From UBA6168 sp041392505 (lineage in GTDB: Bacteria; Bacteroidota; Bacteroidia; Chitinophagales; Saprospiraceae): a stretch of 64,000 nucleotides of DNA. Below are positions 61,257 through 64,000 of this stretch, piece by piece (the first letter of the stretch is position 1; every line of letters begins with the position of its first letter). The translations under genes were made by a program, and so were the position numbers. The DNA is taken from the NCBI GenBank assembly GCA_041392505.1, contig JAWKLX010000022.1:75414-139413 (forward strand), read 5' to 3'. Under the pieces are notes generated by a model. It was not told where the DNA came from, did not search any database, and worked only from the letters and a program-made list of their open reading frames with translations.

Positions 61257-61980
61257 ATGCGAACATATTTAACCTTATTATCATGCCTCCTTTTTTCCTT
61301 CACTTAATGCCCAAAAGCCTCCTGGGTATGTCAGGAAGCTGTTTTTCAGGTCAATGGGTCGTTTATGGTTTTGTTGGGAATCTTTTCAGTTTTGCCGACG
61401 AATCCAATCCCTATGATAAAATCTCTATCCATAAAGATTTCGGCATTCAATATGGCAGGGTGGTTTCAAGGACACAGGCGCTAACCATCGGGGTAGATTT
61501 TACCAGTACGGCAGACCGATGTTGTTGTGTTCACTGATGGCGGTGGATCGATCTGACGAAACATCAATTTGATATCAGGGCCAACACTTTTGACCGGCTA
61601 TTATAAGTTTAGGACGGAAAAAGGGGCACTTGCACGTTGGAGTATTTTCAGTGCCTTACATTTACAAACCACAGCGGTTTACTGAAGAAAGCACTCGGAA
61701 GGAATAGACCTGCCGAATATAAGTACTGGGCATTTGGCTGGGAGCTGGGTCAGAACGTAGTGATAAAAGATAAAATTCTTTTTAATTACGGCATCCGTTT
61801 CAATTTCCCATTTGACATTAGAAGGTTTGGGACGGCGATTGAGTACGACGAATATTTTTACCGAGGCGATTATTCAACCTTTGTGGACTATAATGACGAA
61901 GTAGTGAAACAACGTCTTTATAATGCCATGTTGCGGAACAATTTTGTGAACTCAAGTTAGGCCTTGCCTATTTATTTTAA
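61257..61980 (+). pseudogene. small outer-membrane beta-barrel protein, degenerate
   Basis: ATG at 61257 begins a signal peptide (MRTYLTLLSCLLFSFT) but the frame stops immediately. Continuing in other frames gives FADESNPYDKISIHKDFGIQYGRVV, ALTIGVDFTSTADR, KYWAFGWELGQNVVIKDKILFNYGIRFNFPFDI, YDEYFYRGDYSTFVDYNDEVVKQRLYN and, after restoring one missing base near 61952, NIKLGLAYLF with a terminal Phe at 61980. The alternating pattern and final aromatic residue are those of a beta-barrel. At least four frame changes are required. It could be a transporter or an adhesin of about 230 residues; no family recognised. Confidence 0.65.
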
Positions 61981-62025
61981 AACATTTCCCTTCCTCCTAT
62001 ATCCAAAACATACACCTTATTTTCC

Positions 62026-64000
62026 ATGAAAAAATATCATTCTCACTGCTCTATTTCTTTTCCTTCTTACCTTGGTGAATGCCCGAATTACAACAAATTA
62101 CAAATATTGTGTGCCAAGAGAGGAAATACCTTCAATTACCTTACTTCGGATTACCCAAAAATATGAAAAAGTGGAGTCTTGGAGAAGAAGACTTTAACCG
62201 AAGGAAACCAAAAACAAGGAAAGCTTTTGTGCTGCAAACCAACTTTGTTTTGGACAATCTTTTGCAAAGCAGGATGGTGCTTTTCAATGACGAAGTGACG
62301 TTACCTCAATGACATTGCAGCCATTCGCGCCGAAAGCAAACCCACAGCACAAAAAGGTAAATGTTTATACCATCCAGTCGGCTGAAGGTGAACGCCTTTG
62401 CCACTGATCCGGGGTGATATTTTCATCACTTTGGGCCTGATCGCCCAACTTGAAAATGAAGCGCAACTGGCATATATCCTTGCTCACGAAATGTCCCACG
62501 TAGAGGAAGGCCACTCGTTAGACCTTTTTCTCGAATCAAAAAAAATCAACAAAGAATCAAACAGGAAAAAGGTATTGGAAGGTTCGGTTTTCGATAAGGG
62601 TTTGCTTTCAAAATGTGCCTATTCAAAGGAATTGGAAACAGAAGCAGACAGCAAAGGCTTCGACTTGTTTATCCAAACAGCCTATGATCCCAAAACTTTG
62701 CTCGGGGTGTTTGATGTGCTAAAATACAGTTACCTGCCTTTTGATGAAGTGGCTTTTGACGCCGAAATATTTCAAACGGAATTTTACCGCTTCCCCGATA
62801 ATTATCACATCCATAAAACGAATGCAATAAAAGGGGTTGATGAGTATGCCGACGACAGTAAAAGCACCCATCCCAGCATTGGTTCAAGAAGAAGCGCCCT
62901 CAAAGCCAGACTTGCCAAGATGGATTTTGCTGGCAAATCAGAGCACTTATTGGATGTGGGGCGATTTGAGCACATAAGGACGCTCGCCCGTTTTGAGGCA
63001 CCTATTCTTTACTTACAAAACGACTTGTTGGCGGAAGCGATTTACTCCTCCTATTTGTTATTGCAAAAACATCCTGAAAATAAGTACCTCCAAAAATGTA
63101 TCACAAAGGCGCTATACCTAAATGCCAAATACCAACTCAGCCCAGACTATACCTTTAAATATGATTACGAAGACATCGAAGGGGAATTATCCGCACTTTA
63201 TCATTTGCTCTCGTACGTGGATAAGAAAGGTGCGACAGTCCTTGCCCTTCGGTATTCTTTTGGTGTTCTGGAGAAATTTCCCAATGACAAAGAGATAGAA
63301 TACATTGTCCATGACCTTTTTACAGAGTTGGCTAAAAAGCATAAAGATTCAAGCATTTTCTATGATGATGCGGAAAAAACGGATCCACCTACTTCTCAAA
63401 TAGATACTTCTGAAAACCTTTTGGTCGTCAGTAAATACGAGAAAATAAAACAGGAAAAAGGTGGAGATGGAGTTGGGGGGTACGAATACTGGCGCTATGC
63501 CTTTGTGGATTATTTACAAAATGAGAAGTTCAAAGAAGGATATGAAGCTGGGCTTGCAGAGCTAAAAAGACAGGAAGATATAAGGGATTACAACAAATCG
63601 AGAGAGGGCTACAGGGCCTTGAAAAAAGAAAGAAAATTGGAGGAAAGGAAAGGCCATGCGCTTGGCATAGATAAAGTCGTGTTAGTCAACCCTACATATT
63701 TACAATTAGATGTTCGGAAAAACAAGGAGGGGGTTCGTTACATCAAAACTGAAATAGGCCAAGAAAACCTGCACCAAATTATGGAGGAGATGGCGGATCG
63801 CTCCAACTTAGGGATTGAAATCATGGATGTAACCGACCTGAAAAAATCAGACGTAGATAAATTCAACGAAATCCGTTTCCTCAACGATTGGTTCAACGAT
63901 CAAGTCAGACGATATGATTTAAGCCTTACACAAGGACTCAATCAAGCTGAGGTGGATAAGATTGCTGATAAATATGGCACTGATTACTTCTTATGGACAG
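62026..64000 (+). CDS. M48-family zinc metalloprotease, 5' region frameshifted, 3' end beyond the window
   Basis: ATG at 62026 followed by six A; with five A it reads MKNIILTALFLFLLTLVNAR, a signal peptide. Further on, FNDEVT..LNDIAAIRAESKPTAQ and KVNVYTIQSAEVNAFATD belong to the pre-active-site region; extra G residues near 62386 and in the GGGG run at 62411-62414 disturb the frame. From 62401 the frame is clean to the window end: DIFITLGLIAQLENEAQLA, the HExxH zinc motif HEMSH at 62485-62499, and ELETEADSKGF with the third ligand Glu. After the protease domain (about 62.4-62.9 kb) there is a 350-residue helical, TPR-like region of unknown role (EAIYSSYLLLQKHPENKYLQ). Probably a periplasmic quality-control protease like BepA; the C-terminus is missing. 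Confidence 0.85.

Overview
The window reads as a chromosomal segment of a Bacteroidota bacterium, most likely a Saprospiria or Cytophagia relative. Reasons: a SusC/SusD pair, gliding-associated (type IX) C-terminal sorting domains, OMP_b-brl_3 type TonB receptors, a SecA with an N-terminal insertion and a C-terminal zinc motif, a complete nqrABCDEF operon, no Shine-Dalgarno sequences, and TAnnTTTG-like promoter words. The lineage call is inference from gene content. No rRNA, tRNA or CRISPR array was seen.

Layout. 1-8.5 kb: SusC (5' truncated), SusD, a cytochrome/VCBS lipoprotein and a large CRTAC1-like FG-GAP/ASPIC lipoprotein, an outer-membrane uptake and surface-binding cluster. 8.9-14.0 kb: a zinc-ribbon protein, a Rieske/glutamate-synthase-like fusion and a TonB receptor. 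14.1-22.0 kb: small hypotheticals, a DUF1444 protein, a response regulator and its propeller histidine kinase, and two secreted hypotheticals. 22.1-28.1 kb: an AT-rich island with a 1562-residue nuclease-like/STAND ATPase (a candidate anti-phage protein) and a membrane protein, each bracketed by inverted GTTGGC-type motifs. 28.5-40.5 kb: secA, a secreted protein, a CotH-like protein, a Pycsar-effector-like membrane protein, a transmembrane patatin phospholipase, an SGNH hydrolase and a frameshifted OmpR-type regulator. 41.0-47.6 kb: the sodium-pumping NADH:quinone oxidoreductase operon, with an unusual membrane-anchored NqrA. 47.7-49.9 kb: ligA, carrying a palindromic repeat inside its coding region. 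50.0-56.0 kb: two paralogous gliding-C-terminal surface proteins around a poly-C-tract lipoprotein. 56.2-62.0 kb: a DUF4175 protein and two further genes, all broken. 62.0-64.0 kb: an M48 peptidase running off the end.

The intergenic DNA is full of structured repeats: perfect hairpins with varied stems, a repeat family with a variable palindromic core (two copies), and several MITE-like inverted-repeat elements. Several breaks coincide with homopolymers (poly-T at 40070, poly-C at 49023 and 52712, poly-A at 59052 and 62029), so some pseudogene calls may be sequence errors. The strongest candidates for unusual biology are the 22-28 kb island, the Pycsar-effector-like/patatin neighbourhood, and the variable-core hairpin repeats.
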